Assembly (NCBI GenBank): GCA_032716605.1 | Contig: CM064519.1 | Span: 23,141,688 to 23,205,687, forward strand | From: Paralithodes platypus | Taxonomy: Eukaryota; Arthropoda; Malacostraca; Decapoda; Lithodidae | DNA: 64,000 nucleotides | Direction: 5' to 3' | In this document: positions 9,831 to 18,512 of the stretch, piece after piece | How the letters are laid out: every line of letters begins with the position of its first letter | Position numbering within the stretch: position 1 is the first letter of the stretch | The notes under the pieces: generated by a model | The model's input: the letters and a program-made list of their open reading frames with translations, nothing else | What the model was told of the DNA's origin: nothing | The model's database searches: none | Position numbers and translations under genes: made by a program

Positions 9831-11285
9831 GTGTATGGTGTACCCTATGACGAAGCTGTTGCCATTTTGTTGCTCGACAATGCACCTGCCCACCCTTGTA
9901 CCACGAAACTGGAGAGTGCAAACGGCAAAATTAAGACAATGTTCCTGCCTCCTAATACCACAAGTGTTATTCAGCCTATGGACCAAGGAATAATTGAAGC
10001 TTGCAAAAGGCGATACAAGAGGAAGTTCCTGGAACAATGCCTTGTCATCATAGAAGATGGGATGGACGAAGAAGGTTATGTGGATACACGCGGAAAGAAA
10101 TCTCTACAAAAACTGAAGCAGTATACCCTGAAAGACTGCATCTACAATTGGGCAGAGGCGTGGCGCGAAGTGTCTTTCAACACACTGAGGAATGGTTGGA
10201 CCAAGGTCTTAAATATCCCGAAGGTGCAAGATCCGGGTTTTGAAGGGTTTGGGGCAGCTGACTTCAGGAACCTCTTGAACCAGGGTAACCAGGGTGACCT
10301 CCCCGAAGAAGAAGTTGACGACTGGCTGCAAGAGGACAGAGACCTACCTGGACACGAGCATAAGACTGACGAACAAATTGCAGCCGAGGTGTTGGGGGTA
10401 GCCCAGGAAGAGACCCAGGATGAGTCGGACGAAGAGACAGAGGGGGGGCCCAAGATATCAGTCTCGCATGCCCTGGACTCCTTTGACACCATTCTTCAGT
10501 ATCTGACTCAAGTAAATGACTCAAAGTTGCAGTCCCTATACGAACCACTCCGTAATGGTCGATTCCATATTCAGAGGGCACACCTTGATCGGAAAAAACA
10601 ACAGAAAATCAGCTCCTTTTTTGTACCCTCTGCTCCTCCCAGACCTCGTACTTCGTCTGCTACCAGTGGTGTGTCGCTTGCTAGCACCACCTCCCTCCCA
10701 AGTGTTTCCTCAGTTGCTAGCACCTCGTGGAGCACTGTAGACACTGTGCCACTCTCAGACTTAGACATGGATTTGGATGAATTAATGAGTAGCACGCCTG
10801 TGCCCATGGATATACCTGAACCTGACATTGTTTGTGAGGTGGAGAAGGACAGTGTGGGTAAGGGTAAAGGTAAGGGTTCCATGACAGGCAAGGGATATGG
10901 TCCTAAGAGTGGGGGTGTGAAGAACATTGAGGTGGAGAAGAACAGTGCGATGGACATTGAGGTGGAGAAGAACAGTGAGAAGGGGAGTGAGGTGGTCATG
11001 GACATTGAGGTGGAGAAGAACAGTGAGGTGAAGAAGGACAGTGAGAAGGGGAGTGAGGTGGTCATGGACAGTGAGGTGGAGAAGGACAGTGAGAAGGGGA
11101 GTGAGGTGGAGAAGAACAGTGAGGTGGAGAAGGACAGTGGGGTGAAGAAGGACAGTGAGGTGGAGAAGGACAGTGAGGTGGAGAAGGACAGTGGGGTGAA
11201 GAAGGACAGTGGGGTGAAGAAGGACAGTGAGGTGGAGAAGGACAGTGAGGTGGAGGTGGGGGGTGAAAAGGGGATGCTGCAGTAA
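9831..11285 (+). CDS. Tigger transposase, C-terminal part with repeat tail
   Basis: Continuation of the transposase in a second frame; homology starts before the listed start, at about 9720 (readable as YYGSKKAWFNQVITEDFF). LLLDNAPAHP carries the second catalytic Asp and VIQPMDQGIIEACKRRY the third, 34 residues apart. A Jerky/Tigger-type C-terminal region follows, with acidic (PEEEVDDWLQED), Ser/Pro-rich (SSFFVPSAPPRP) and Gly/Lys parts. The final ~140 residues are an unusual charged tail of repeated VEKDSE/VKKDSG units encoded by a minisatellite (10921-11262). Ordinary Tigger transposases lack such a tail as far as I know. One frameshift separates this frame from the N-terminal part. Confidence 0.85.
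   Translation: MYGVPYDEAVAILLLDNAPAHPCTTKLESANGKIKTMFLPPNTTSVIQPMDQGIIEACKRRYKRKFLEQCLVIIEDGMDEEGYVDTRGKKSLQKLKQYTLKDCIYNWAEAWREVSFNTLRNGWTKVLNIPKVQDPGFEGFGAADFRNLLNQGNQGDLPEEEVDDWLQEDRDLPGHEHKTDEQIAAEVLGVAQEETQDESDEETEGGPKISVSHALDSFDTILQYLTQVNDSKLQSLYEPLRNGRFHIQRAHLDRKKQQKISSFFVPSAPPRPRTSSATSGVSLASTTSLPSVSSVASTSWSTVDTVPLSDLDMDLDELMSSTPVPMDIPEPDIVCEVEKDSVGKGKGKGSMTGKGYGPKSGGVKNIEVEKNSAMDIEVEKNSEKGSEVVMDIEVEKNSEVKKDSEKGSEVVMDSEVEKDSEKGSEVEKNSEVEKDSGVKKDSEVEKDSEVEKDSGVKKDSGVKKDSEVEKDSEVEVGGEKGMLQ
10921..11262 (+). repeat. Coding minisatellite, 18-bp (6-codon) unit
   Basis: About 18 units of variants of GTGGAGAAGGACAGTGAG (or GTGAAGAAGGACAGTGGG) run in frame inside the transposase gene. Longer units of about 75 bp (GAGAAGGGGAGTGAGGTG plus GTCATGGACA) also recur near 10970-11100. 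The unit length is a multiple of three, so copy-number change does not break the frame. Confidence 0.85.
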
Positions 11286-11922
11286 TTAATGCAGTGTTGG
11301 GGAGGGGGAGGGGGGAGGGAGGACATCAAGACTACAGACAAGAGCTATGAAGGGGTAAGTGTAATATAGCCTACTGTACAATACATATTGTAAAACTAAA
11401 ATACATGTACTGTATTTTCAATTACAGATTATAGGGTTCGAATAGGGTTGTCTTCGTTTTCTAGGTTGACGCGGACGTCTCTCTTGAGGTCGGATTTTTT
11501 CCGTAGTCTCCGATTTCATTGTTGTCTCGGACGGACATTGGTTAGGTCGGATTTTATCCTCTCTTAAGTCGGACCCCGGACATCTCGGATTTTCGGTCAT
11601 CTCGGACTGGGTCTCCCCCCCAATTAGTCCGAGATAGCGAGGGTTTACTGTACTCCCTTCCGAACACTTTTTGTAAACATTGACCACGTCCGTAGCAGAG
11701 CTCTCAAGATTGCGGGACTGAGTTTGTTTACGCGCGGGACTATTTATATCGACAAAATCGAGTTACAAAACTTATCAAAACTATTTTCCCACAATGGAAT
11801 CTATGTGAGTACTGTATATTATAAGGATTCCATAGAGCTTCACTTTCCCTAATAAATTATGTATAATAACACTGCGAGTCTATTCGCGATAATTATCTAA
11901 CTTCCTTTTATTGGATTTTGTA

Positions 11923-12302
11923 GGTGACTGGACGACTCGGCCCATGGGACAACTCGGCTCGGACAGCTCGGCCCACTTTTGGACAACTCGGCCACGACGG
12001 CGAGACAGCTCGGCCCCATGTTATGCTATGGTTAGGTTAGTTTAGTTTAGTTTAGGTTAGATAGGGACATAGTGATTCCAAAATGATCAATACGAGAAAT
12101 AAAAGTTAATGAATTGTCACTTGTTTGATGAAACTAAAAGATAGATACATAAATAGATAGGGACATAGTGATTCCAAAATGATCAATATAGCCATCTATA
12201 TCGTTTTTATGTTGTCGAAGCAAATAAGGGTTGTGAAAGGCCGAGTTGTCTCGCAATTAACACTGGGCCGAGCTGTCCCGTGGGCCGAGTAGTCTAGCAT
12301 TT
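11923..12302. mobile_element. Small MITE with ACTCGGCC ends and 9-bp duplication
   Basis: A 380-bp element is flanked by GATTTTGTA at 11914-11922 and 12303-12311. The ends are inverted: GACGACTCGGCCCATGGGAC on the left and, reverse-complemented, GACTACTCGGCCCACGGGAC on the right. Each end continues with further ACTCGGCC/GCTCGGCC words. A 9-bp duplication suggests the Mutator (MULE) superfamily. Inside, ATAGGGACATAGTGATTCC and the following 15 bp occur twice, 98 bp apart, with a TTAGG-like tract at about 12025-12060. There is no coding sequence. Confidence 0.65.
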
Positions 12303-12481
12303 GATTTTGTATACTCTTTTGGGTAAAAATTGAAGAGACCCCGGACAGCCTTTTTACTAGTTAATTCTAGTTTTTTGTTTATTTTTCTTTGATATAGGCT
12401 ACAGTGTTGTTTAATACGGAGGACCGTCGCATTTTAGTATTTTCAACATTAGCCTAACCTAACCTAACCGAAAACTAAGCA

Positions 12482-12522
12482 GGGAACATGAGCTGGGTTT
12501 AGACCGTCGCGTACCCATAAAC

Positions 12523-12553
<31 letters not shown>

Positions 12554-12594
12554 CACCCATAAACAGGGAACGTGAGCTAGGTTTAGACCGTCGG
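12482..12594. repeat. 42-bp tandem repeat at the fold-back centre
   Basis: Nearly three units of GGGAACRTGAGCTGGGTTTA followed by GACCGTCGYGYACCCATAAACA. They sit exactly between the two inverted arms. Confidence 0.8.
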
Positions 12595-12662
12595 TTAGTT
12601 TTCGGTTAGGTTAGGTTAGGCTAATGTTGAAAATACTAAAATGCGACGGTCCTCGGTATTAA

Positions 12663-13132
12663 CCCCTCAGGCCCGGTTGGGCTCTGAGGCATCCATAAAA
12701 ACACCCCCGCGGAACCCGGAAGGGTGCTGAGGCTCCGGCAGCTTGAAAGCCTGTAAGCTTGGTGTGCGAGGCGTCCGTCCGACGCATGTAAACAAAAACC
12801 GGCTGGACCGATGCCGCGCATCTGCGACCACAAGAAGGAGAGCGTCGCTTGTTCGTGTGTGCCTGTATGTTATTGTTAAGTAGTCAAAAGTAGTGTAAAG
12901 TGGCTGATTTTGCCACAAAGTTATCTCCACGGAAATCGTCATCGCAACTGAACCAGTTGACTTAGAAAGCTCTACTTAATGCCATTCTACAGGTACAAAA
13001 CACATCTACGCTTGGGGATGCGCGGGAATGCGGAAGCAGTCAAAATAACAAAGATACGGTAGCCTAGGCGTAGACGTTTTTCAGCCAAAACCCCCGGGTT
13101 TCGCTATGGAATACATAGCCGGGTCTGATGGG
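12663..13132 (-). mobile_element. TTAA MITE, type 2, copy B
   Basis: 470 bp between TTAA 12659-12662 and TTAA 13133-13136, same orientation and size as copy A. Ends are CCCCTCAGGCCCGG and, reverse-complemented, CCCATCAGACCCGGC. It lies in the right arm of the fold-back element and leaves the arm intact on excision in silico, since the left arm provides the empty-site sequence. Confidence 0.85.
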
Positions 13133-13422
13133 TTAAACAACACTGTATATCAAAGAAAAAAAAAAAAAAAAAATAGAATTAACTAGTAACAAGGCTGGGG
13201 ATGGATGTAGTGATCGGGCTTACGGTAGTCATGTTGTGCGCTCGCAGTTACGTTCCCGTCTATTTCGAAGCTATATTTTCTGCTATTTCCCCCCTGTCAT
13301 TACTACATGAATACTAGGTTAGGTTAGGTTAGGTTGTTTGGTTAGGCTAATGTATTTTTATATCTATCTATTGCCTGATGCCGTGATCCCCGAAGGGGTG
13401 GCCATGAACGAACCGCCCCCAT

Positions 13423-15354
13423 TACCTTTGGATGTGTTCGCCGCTCCTCTAGTGGCACCAAGGAGCGCGACGCCCCTCGTTATGGGTGGTGATTTGGTGC
13501 AGTAGACTGTTTGAAGCGACAGCTCGCTCCCTTGCGAGGATGGGCTCGTCTGGCACTTTTTGCAGTTCGACATCTAGGGCTCTCTTGAAGTTGTATAACG
13601 AGATGTCCCTCGTGTCTCTTACTCGCCGTGGGAGTTTGTTGAAGAGACGTGGGCCTCTGTGTGATAACCAGCCCTCTCGCAGAGAGCCCATAGCACCCCT
13701 GTTATTCATCCGGGGGATTTCGCATTCCCAGCCTCTCCTATCACTGAATTTCATGACTATCGGAGTATGTAGGTTTGGTACTAAACCCTCTGCGATTTTC
13801 CATGTGTATATTATTAGGTAACGTTCTCTTCTACGTTCCAGTGAGTACAGATTCAGTGCTCTTAAACGCTCCCAATAGTGTAGATGTTTTATCGAACTTA
13901 TATGCGAAGTGAAATTTCTTTGTACACTCTCTACGTCATTTATTTCACCTGCTTTGTATGGGGATGTTAATACGCTACAGTATTCAAGCCGCAGTAGCAC
14001 TAGAGATTTGAAGAGCGTTATCATAGGCAATTCACCGCGTGTTTTAAAAGTACGCAGAATCCAACCCGTTAGACGTTTCGCAGCCGCCACTTTGACCTGG
14101 TTATGTACTTTGAAACCCATATTTTCAGACATTAATACCCCAAGGTCTTTCACACTGTCTTTCCGTTCTATTATGTGGTTAGATTCTGTTAAGTAATTTG
14201 TAATTTCTTTAACACCATTATTATCTCCGTACCGTATTAATTGGAATTTTTCCTCATTGAATTGCATGTTGTTTTCCCTGGTCCACTGGAACACTACATT
14301 CATGTCTTCCTGCAGTCGGCCCGTGTCCTCTTGTGTGTTTACTATCTTACTTAATTTTGTGTCATCAGCAAAAGACGACACCGTACTGTGTCTGGTGTTG
14401 GTATCTATGTCGCAAATTAGTATGAGGAACAGAAGGGGCGCTAGCACTGTTCCTTGGGGCACTGAGCTTTTGACATCCGAAGGCTCAGAAGTGACTTGGT
14501 TTACTGCTACCGATTGTTTTCGGTTTACAAGGAAATTGTATATCCACCGTCCGATTTTCCCAGTTATACCTTTTGCTTTCAGTTTGTGGGCTATTATACC
14601 ATGGTCACATTTATCAAATGCCTTAGCAAAATCAGTGTAAATGACATCCACGTTTTTCTTTTCTTCTAGCGCTTTAAGAATTTTGTCATAGTGTTCCAAA
14701 AGTTGTAAGAGACATGATCTTCCCGCTCTAAACCCATGTTGACCGGTGTTGTGTAGTTCATTTGCCTCCATGAATGTTGAAATTTTGCTTCGCAGGACTC
14801 ACTCAAAAACTTTAATGATGTGAGAGGTTAGAGCTACCGGGCGGTAGTTTTTTGGTAGTGCTTTACTCCCTCCTTTATGCAGTGGGGCAATTATTGCATT
14901 TTTCAAGCTATCTGGTATGTCACCAGTGTCTAAACTCCTTCTCCACATTATAGCCAGGGGTTTTGAGAGGTTTTCCTTACATTTTTTCATTAGGATCGAA
15001 TTCCATGAGTCCGGGCCTGGTGCCGAGTGGGATGGCATGTTGGAAATGGCCTCTTCTATGTCTTTTGGACCGAAATCAATATCCAGCATCTGAGGGGTTT
15101 CCGTGGGGGAGGTTTCCATGAAAAATATATTTTGGTCTCTGATGACTTTTGTTTCATCAGGCTCACTGAATGCCATTTCATACTGCCTGCTTAAGAGTTC
15201 GCTCATTTCCTTTTTGTCCCCTGTGAAAGAGCCGTCCCCTTTGCTCAGTGGGCCGATGTTTGATGTTGTTTTAGCCTTTTGTTTGGCGTATGAAAAGAAG
15301 TATTTGGAATTTTCCTTTATACCTGCAATAGCTTTCCTCTCCTCTTCCATATGT
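13423..15354 (-). mobile_element. CR1-like LINE, 5'-truncated, inside RTE 3' end
   Basis: The boundaries follow from comparison with the uninterrupted RTE sequence at 36070-36095, where CAGAGGTGCATGGGGGCGG is continuous. The LINE contains the second half of an ORF2 and a 3' untranslated end of only about 30 bp. No convincing target duplication is seen (at most 1-2 bp). Confidence 0.75.
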
Positions 15355-15371
15355 TGCACCTCTGTCCCCAA
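13449..15371 (-). pseudogene. CR1-like reverse transcriptase, one in-frame stop
   Basis: Encodes the RT and C-terminal part of a non-LTR retrotransposon ORF2 (target-primed reverse transcription). From the N side: a pre-RT region; SAPGPDSWNSILMKKC and GGSKALPKNYRPVALTSH (RT motifs 1-2); HGFRAGRSC; VIYTDFAKAFDKCDH (first catalytic Asp); SSVPQGTVLAPLLFLI; SSFADDTKLSK (catalytic FADD); then the usual C-terminal region with YWERLRALNLYSLERRRERY and FNKLPRRVRD. A TGA at 14799-14801 interrupts the frame after HIIKVFE, exactly where an Arg codon CGA would fit, so CpG decay is likely. The first 5-6 codons (15355-15371) lie in the RTE target. Endonuclease and ORF1 are absent. The clade is assigned by sequence feel, moderate certainty. 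Confidence 0.8.
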
Positions 15372-15933
15372 TCAGTCGACGCCCCTCCCCCCAACCAGCA
15401 CCGCCTTCGTTCATGTACTTCCTCACTCCATCCTTCCACCTCTCATTCGGTCTACCTCTCCCTCTCTGTCCCTTCACCTCACTCTCGTACACCCTCTTAG
15501 TCATTCTCTCGCTTTCCATACGTTCCATATGGCCGAACCATCTCAAGTTGTTCCTTTTCACACTTTCCAGCACATCTACCTCCACACCACACCTCCTTCT
15601 TACTTCCTCATTAGTCTGTCTATCCCTCCATGTAACTCCGCACGCACTCCTTAAGTAATTAATTTCCACTGCTCTCACTCTTGGTCTGAGTCTCTCAACC
15701 AACGTCCATGCTTCGCTTCTGTAAGTCAGTGTCGGGATTACCACACTGTCATGCAAGGACTTCTTCACTTCCATACTGACCACCCTATTTCTTGTTACTG
15801 CTTTTAGCGTTCCTACAACCCTCTTCCCCTGTTGTACCCTCTCCCGCACTTCTTCATCCATAGTCCCACCTTTACTCAACACACTGCCCAGATACTTAAA
15901 AGAGTTAGTATAACTAAATAAGTTGGTCACCAA
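15271..15933 (-). pseudogene. RTE-like ORF2 C-terminal end
   Basis: Codons between 15898 and about 15355 read SFKYLGSVLSKGG, SLHDSVVIPTLTYRSEAW, LRWFGHMERM and ERWKDGVRKYMNEGGAGW, the typical RTE-type region after the reverse transcriptase. The ends of the open frame are not RTE: beyond 15906 it runs into the DNA element and below 15355 into the CR1 LINE. A homologous segment is at 35058-36060. Confidence 0.8.
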
Positions 15934-17257
15934 TTATTTTGCAATATTTGAAAACAAATATGGATTTTATATGCTCTAAACCTAATATGAAAATGTGTTT
16001 TAAGCCTCGGCAAAACCTAATAAAAATATATGGTACTAAAATGGAATTTTGTCGTAACATGGTTGTCAATAGCTTCCTACTGTATAGACGGCACCGATTC
16101 GTACACACGCCATTTTCACCTGTCTCCCGAGGTCTGTCCACCAGCTTTTTAGTCCACTCCACCTGCCCATCTCTGTCGATAGGTTGGGTTGTTTGGTTAG
16201 GTTAATATACCAGGTCTCAGAAACAAGATTCGTAGTTGCGGTAGTATTTACGGTATCTGGACACTTCGAGCGAATTCATATTCGAGCGGAGGCGCATTTA
16301 GGTTAGGTTAGGTTAAGTTAAGTTAGGTTAATTAGGTTAGATTGTGCATCCGCTCGATCAGGAATTCGCTCGAAGTGACTCGCATTCGTATTTACAGATA
16401 CGGCCGAATACCGGTAGGCTACTAAATGGGCGCCGGCCCAACCGCCATGTTGTATTCCACGTAGGCCTACTAGGTAGCCTACTACGGACACATTGTAGGC
16501 GTTAGGTGTGGATTAGGCTTGTATCCAATGTACTAGGTCTATGTTACTGGATATTTATGATTTAAATATATAAGTGCTACTTTTTCGATAAATCTGGTTA
16601 TATGGCTTTGCAATTAGGGAAATCATGAGCCGATTTCCGACATTTAGTTAGTCTTTTTCGATTCTCAAAATACGATCCAAGTTTTGCCAAAAATTGGCTC
16701 GGGTTTTCCAAAATTATGCTTTTTGGGGTTTGCAATTTAGGGAAACATGAGCCAAAATTCTAAATTAGGTTACTGTAATTTGTTTACTCTTAAAATTTGC
16801 AAAATCCGAGCCAAGTTTTACCAAAACTTGGCTCGGGTTTTCCAAAATTCGGGTTTTATGGCTTTGCAATTTCGGGAAACCTGAGCCAAATTTCTAAATG
16901 AGGTTACTGTCATTTTGTTCTCTACAAACTCAAAATCCGAGCCAGCTTTGGCCAAAACTTGGCTCGGATTTTCGAAATATTGGGTTTTAGGCCTTAGAAA
17001 TACCTTAAAACCCGAGCCAAGTTTTGCTAAAATACGTTTTAATCGTCGTTTTACGCATTTAACCCCTCATTTTCCCTGTACTTCATAGCCCTCCCCACTA
17101 TCGGGCGGCGTGTCTTAAGATCGTTGTATAATGGGGAAAACGGTTTCGCCGAGGGTTGTAATTACTTCCAAACACTATACTGTATATTGATGAAAACTAA
17201 CAGGGAAAAATAAAAAAATCCATGGGAAAATTGGTGACCATCTTATTTAGTTTTTCC
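15907..17257. mobile_element. 1.35-kb non-autonomous DNA element, 8-bp duplication
   Basis: 1351 bp flanked by AAAGAGTT at 15899-15906 and 17258-17265. The RTE copy at 34976-34983 shows the same site once. Termini are inverted: AGTATAACTAAATAAG on the left and, reverse-complemented from the right, GGAAAAACTAAATAAG, both continuing into (A/T)TGGTCACCAATT. Inside are a 16-bp perfect inverted repeat (16262-16277 / 16362-16377) around a TTAGG tract, and three to four tandem units of about 130 bp with a GAGCCAAG/CTTGGCTC hairpin. No transposase is present. An 8-bp duplication fits hAT, P or Merlin; the ends match none that I recognise. A second, interrupted copy lies at about 57945-61619. Confidence 0.75.
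16670..17020. repeat. Tandem ~130-bp units with GAGCCAAG hairpins
   Basis: Hairpins at 16674-16702, 16806-16836 and 16937-16968 each read GAGCCAAGTTTTR-like, a short loop, then AACTTGGCTCGG. A half copy is at 17008-17025. Units also contain TTTGCAATTTNGGGAAAC and AAATTAGGTTACTGT. The same units recur at 59215-59335 and 61172-61385, and one hairpin at 4109-4139. Confidence 0.7.
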
Positions 17258-17265
17258 AAAGAGTT

Positions 17266-17558
17266 GACGATCTCCATAGCCTGACTGTTCAGCTTCACGG
17301 TCTTCACCTCACACTCTGTGACTTCACCCCTTTCGAAGACCATAACCTTGCTCTTCCCCGCATTTACCTTCAAATTCCGTTTTTCGCACACTGTTCCAAA
17401 CTCATTTACCAGACCCTGCAACTCCCATTCATTATCAGTCATCAGAACTGTATCATCCGCAAACAGCAGTATAGGTAGCTTCCACTCAATTCCCTCCCTT
17501 TTCAGCGATACACCAACATCCACTGCTCTTGATAGTATTTCTTTCATGACTCCATCCA
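17266..17558 (-). pseudogene. RTE-like reverse transcriptase palm fragment
   Basis: Reads VMKEILSRAVDVGVSLKR, LPILLFADDTVLMTD (catalytic FADD motif), WELQGLVNEFGTVCEKRN and GKSKVMVFERGEVTE on the minus strand. This is the 5' piece of the split RTE copy; the next residues continue at 15906 on the other side of the inserted DNA element. It is nearly identical to 34702-34985. Confidence 0.8.
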
Positions 17559-17729
17559 TATTTTTATATCTAAAGGCAGTCAAAATAGACGGGAACATGA
17601 TGGGAAAGGTCCGACGCCACTACGCGTAGTGTAAACAAGGCTGGCGGTACGCCCGCACTTAACATTCTTGCCCAAGGCTGTCCGGGGTCTTCAATTTTTA
17701 CCCGCTTTTGTCACATTTGAGCTGATTTT

Positions 17730-17948
17730 GGTAAGATTAAGTCAAGAGTAGTGGGCGTACTACAACCGACATACAGCATAACTCATCTATACAATGTTAA
17801 CCTAACCAAACAACCTAACCTAACCTAGTTTTCATGTAGTAATGAGAATACTAGGCCAAGGTTAAGTTATGTTAGGTTAAGTTTTTATAGATGATTTATG
17901 CTGTAGGCCTATAGTGGTAGTGGTATGCCCACTACTCCTAATCTTACC
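17730..17948. repeat. Imperfect inverted repeat with CCTAA loop
   Basis: Arms of about 60 bp (17730-17790 and 17888-17948) share GGTAAGATTA, AGTAGTGGGC and TACAGCATAA in inverted order. The loop contains CCTAACCAAACAACCTAACC and reverse-strand TTAGG words. Probably a fold-back MITE of about 220 bp or more. Confidence 0.6.
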
Positions 17949-17971
17949 TTGATTTTTCTCTTATCAATAGC

Positions 17972-18226
17972 CTAATCAACCCTTTGTTTCTTGCTACAGG
18001 AGCCTTCATCTGTCATGCCCAGCTTCCTCTTTGTAGTGACAACCACCTTCTCAACACCACTTTCCGGCTTCATAATAGGCCTAGGCCTACTTTCCTCTTT
18101 CATAACTTCATTTTCCTTCCACCTCAGAGCTATGGACGGCTTTTCGGGAGCTGCCTCCTCCTCCTTAAAGTAAACTGAACAAACTTTGTCAATATACTTT
18201 TGCTGCATTTCCTTCACAAAGGTCAC
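17972..18226 (-). pseudogene. C-terminal fragment of the double-retropepsin family
   Basis: An 84-residue frame aligned with the C terminus of the gene at 19019-20076. Matches include VCSVYFKEEEAAPEKPSIAL, RWKENEVMKEE, VVVTTKRKLGMTDEG and CSKKQRVD. The Lys/Arg clusters look like a bipartite nuclear localisation signal. No retropepsin motif is present in this copy. The codon frame is intact over the shared part, which is notable for an otherwise dead region. Function unknown. Confidence 0.5.
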
Positions 18227-18296
18227 ATCAGTCGTCTCCTCTGCTGCCCGAATACTACATCCTTACCGACTAACCTTCACCTAATATGTGTTTATA

Positions 18297-18512
18297 CATA
18301 GACTACAGTAGATCTGGACTGGAAACGAAAATGGAACTTTGCAGTAAGGGATCCAAAATCGGAGAACGAACCCCCAAGTTTGAACCTCGAAACTGCGAAA
18401 ATATCACATTTTCACGGTTTCGAGGTTTGAACTTGGGGGTTCGTTTTCCGATTTTGGGTCCCCTATGTAAAGTTTCATTTTTGTGTCCAGTCCAGATCTA
18501 CTGTAGTCTATG
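18297..18512. repeat. Near-perfect long hairpin, ~105-bp arms
   Basis: The left arm begins CATAGACTACAGTAGATCTG and the right arm ends with its reverse complement (CAGATCTACTGTAGTCTATG). Arms match with few differences to a loop of about 5 bp near 18403. A transcript from either strand would fold into a long double-stranded stem. No terminal duplication was recognised. Confidence 0.8.

Larger units (their letters stand above)
8574..11650 (+). mobile_element. Tigger/pogo transposon, nearly intact
   Basis: The 3077-bp element has perfect 24-bp terminal inverted repeats (8574-8597 and 11627-11650, starting CAGTAAACCCTCGCTATCTC) and TA target duplications at 8572-8573 and 11651-11652, as in the Tc1/mariner superfamily. 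Both subterminal regions are full of TCGGAC/TCGGAA words, possible transposase binding sites. It encodes one transposase broken by a single frameshift near 9715. Perfect ends and one lesion suggest a recent insertion. Confidence 0.9.
12346..13197. mobile_element. Fold-back element with TTAGG-bearing arms, split by a MITE
   Basis: The left arm (12346-12478) and right arm (12595-12662 plus 13133-13197) are inverted copies over about 130 bp, including CAACATTAGCCTAACCTAAC and CGTCGCATTTTAGTATTTTC. The centre (12482-12594) holds nearly three 42-bp tandem units (GGGAACGTGAGCTGGGTTTA...). The right arm is interrupted at TTAA by the MITE at 12663-13132; the uninterrupted left arm shows a single TTAA there. 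Outer ends are near CAGCCTTTTTACTAG / CTAGTAACAAGGCTG. The superfamily is not assigned. Confidence 0.7.
13367..17558 (-). mobile_element. RTE-like LINE, 0.9-kb copy carrying two insertions
   Basis: Flanked by a 14-bp duplication TATTTTTATATCTA (13353-13366 and 17559-17572). On the minus strand the element starts TGGATGGAGTCATGAAAG and ends in GCAATAGATAGATA. Its own pieces are 17266-17558, 15355-15906 and 13367-13422, about 901 bp in total. They are separated by a DNA element (15907-17257) and a CR1 LINE (13423-15354). It encodes only the last part of a reverse transcriptase. The copy at 34702-36145 begins at almost the same nucleotide and has almost the same length. Confidence 0.8.

Noticed and set aside
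10921..11262. CRISPR-like array
   Set aside because: Units are contiguous without spacers and in frame in a transposase of a eukaryotic transposon.
10571..11341. 256-codon Ser/Phe/Pro-rich frame opposite the Tigger gene
   Set aside because: It is the antisense shadow of the 18-bp coding minisatellite.
13317..13350. Chromosome end (telomere)
   Set aside because: All TTAGG/CCTAA tracts are only two to four units long, occur in both orientations and lie inside dispersed repeats.
15653..15900. Independent gene on the plus strand opposite the RTE copy
   Set aside because: The plus-strand frames at 15103-15658 are antisense shadows of LINE coding sequence.
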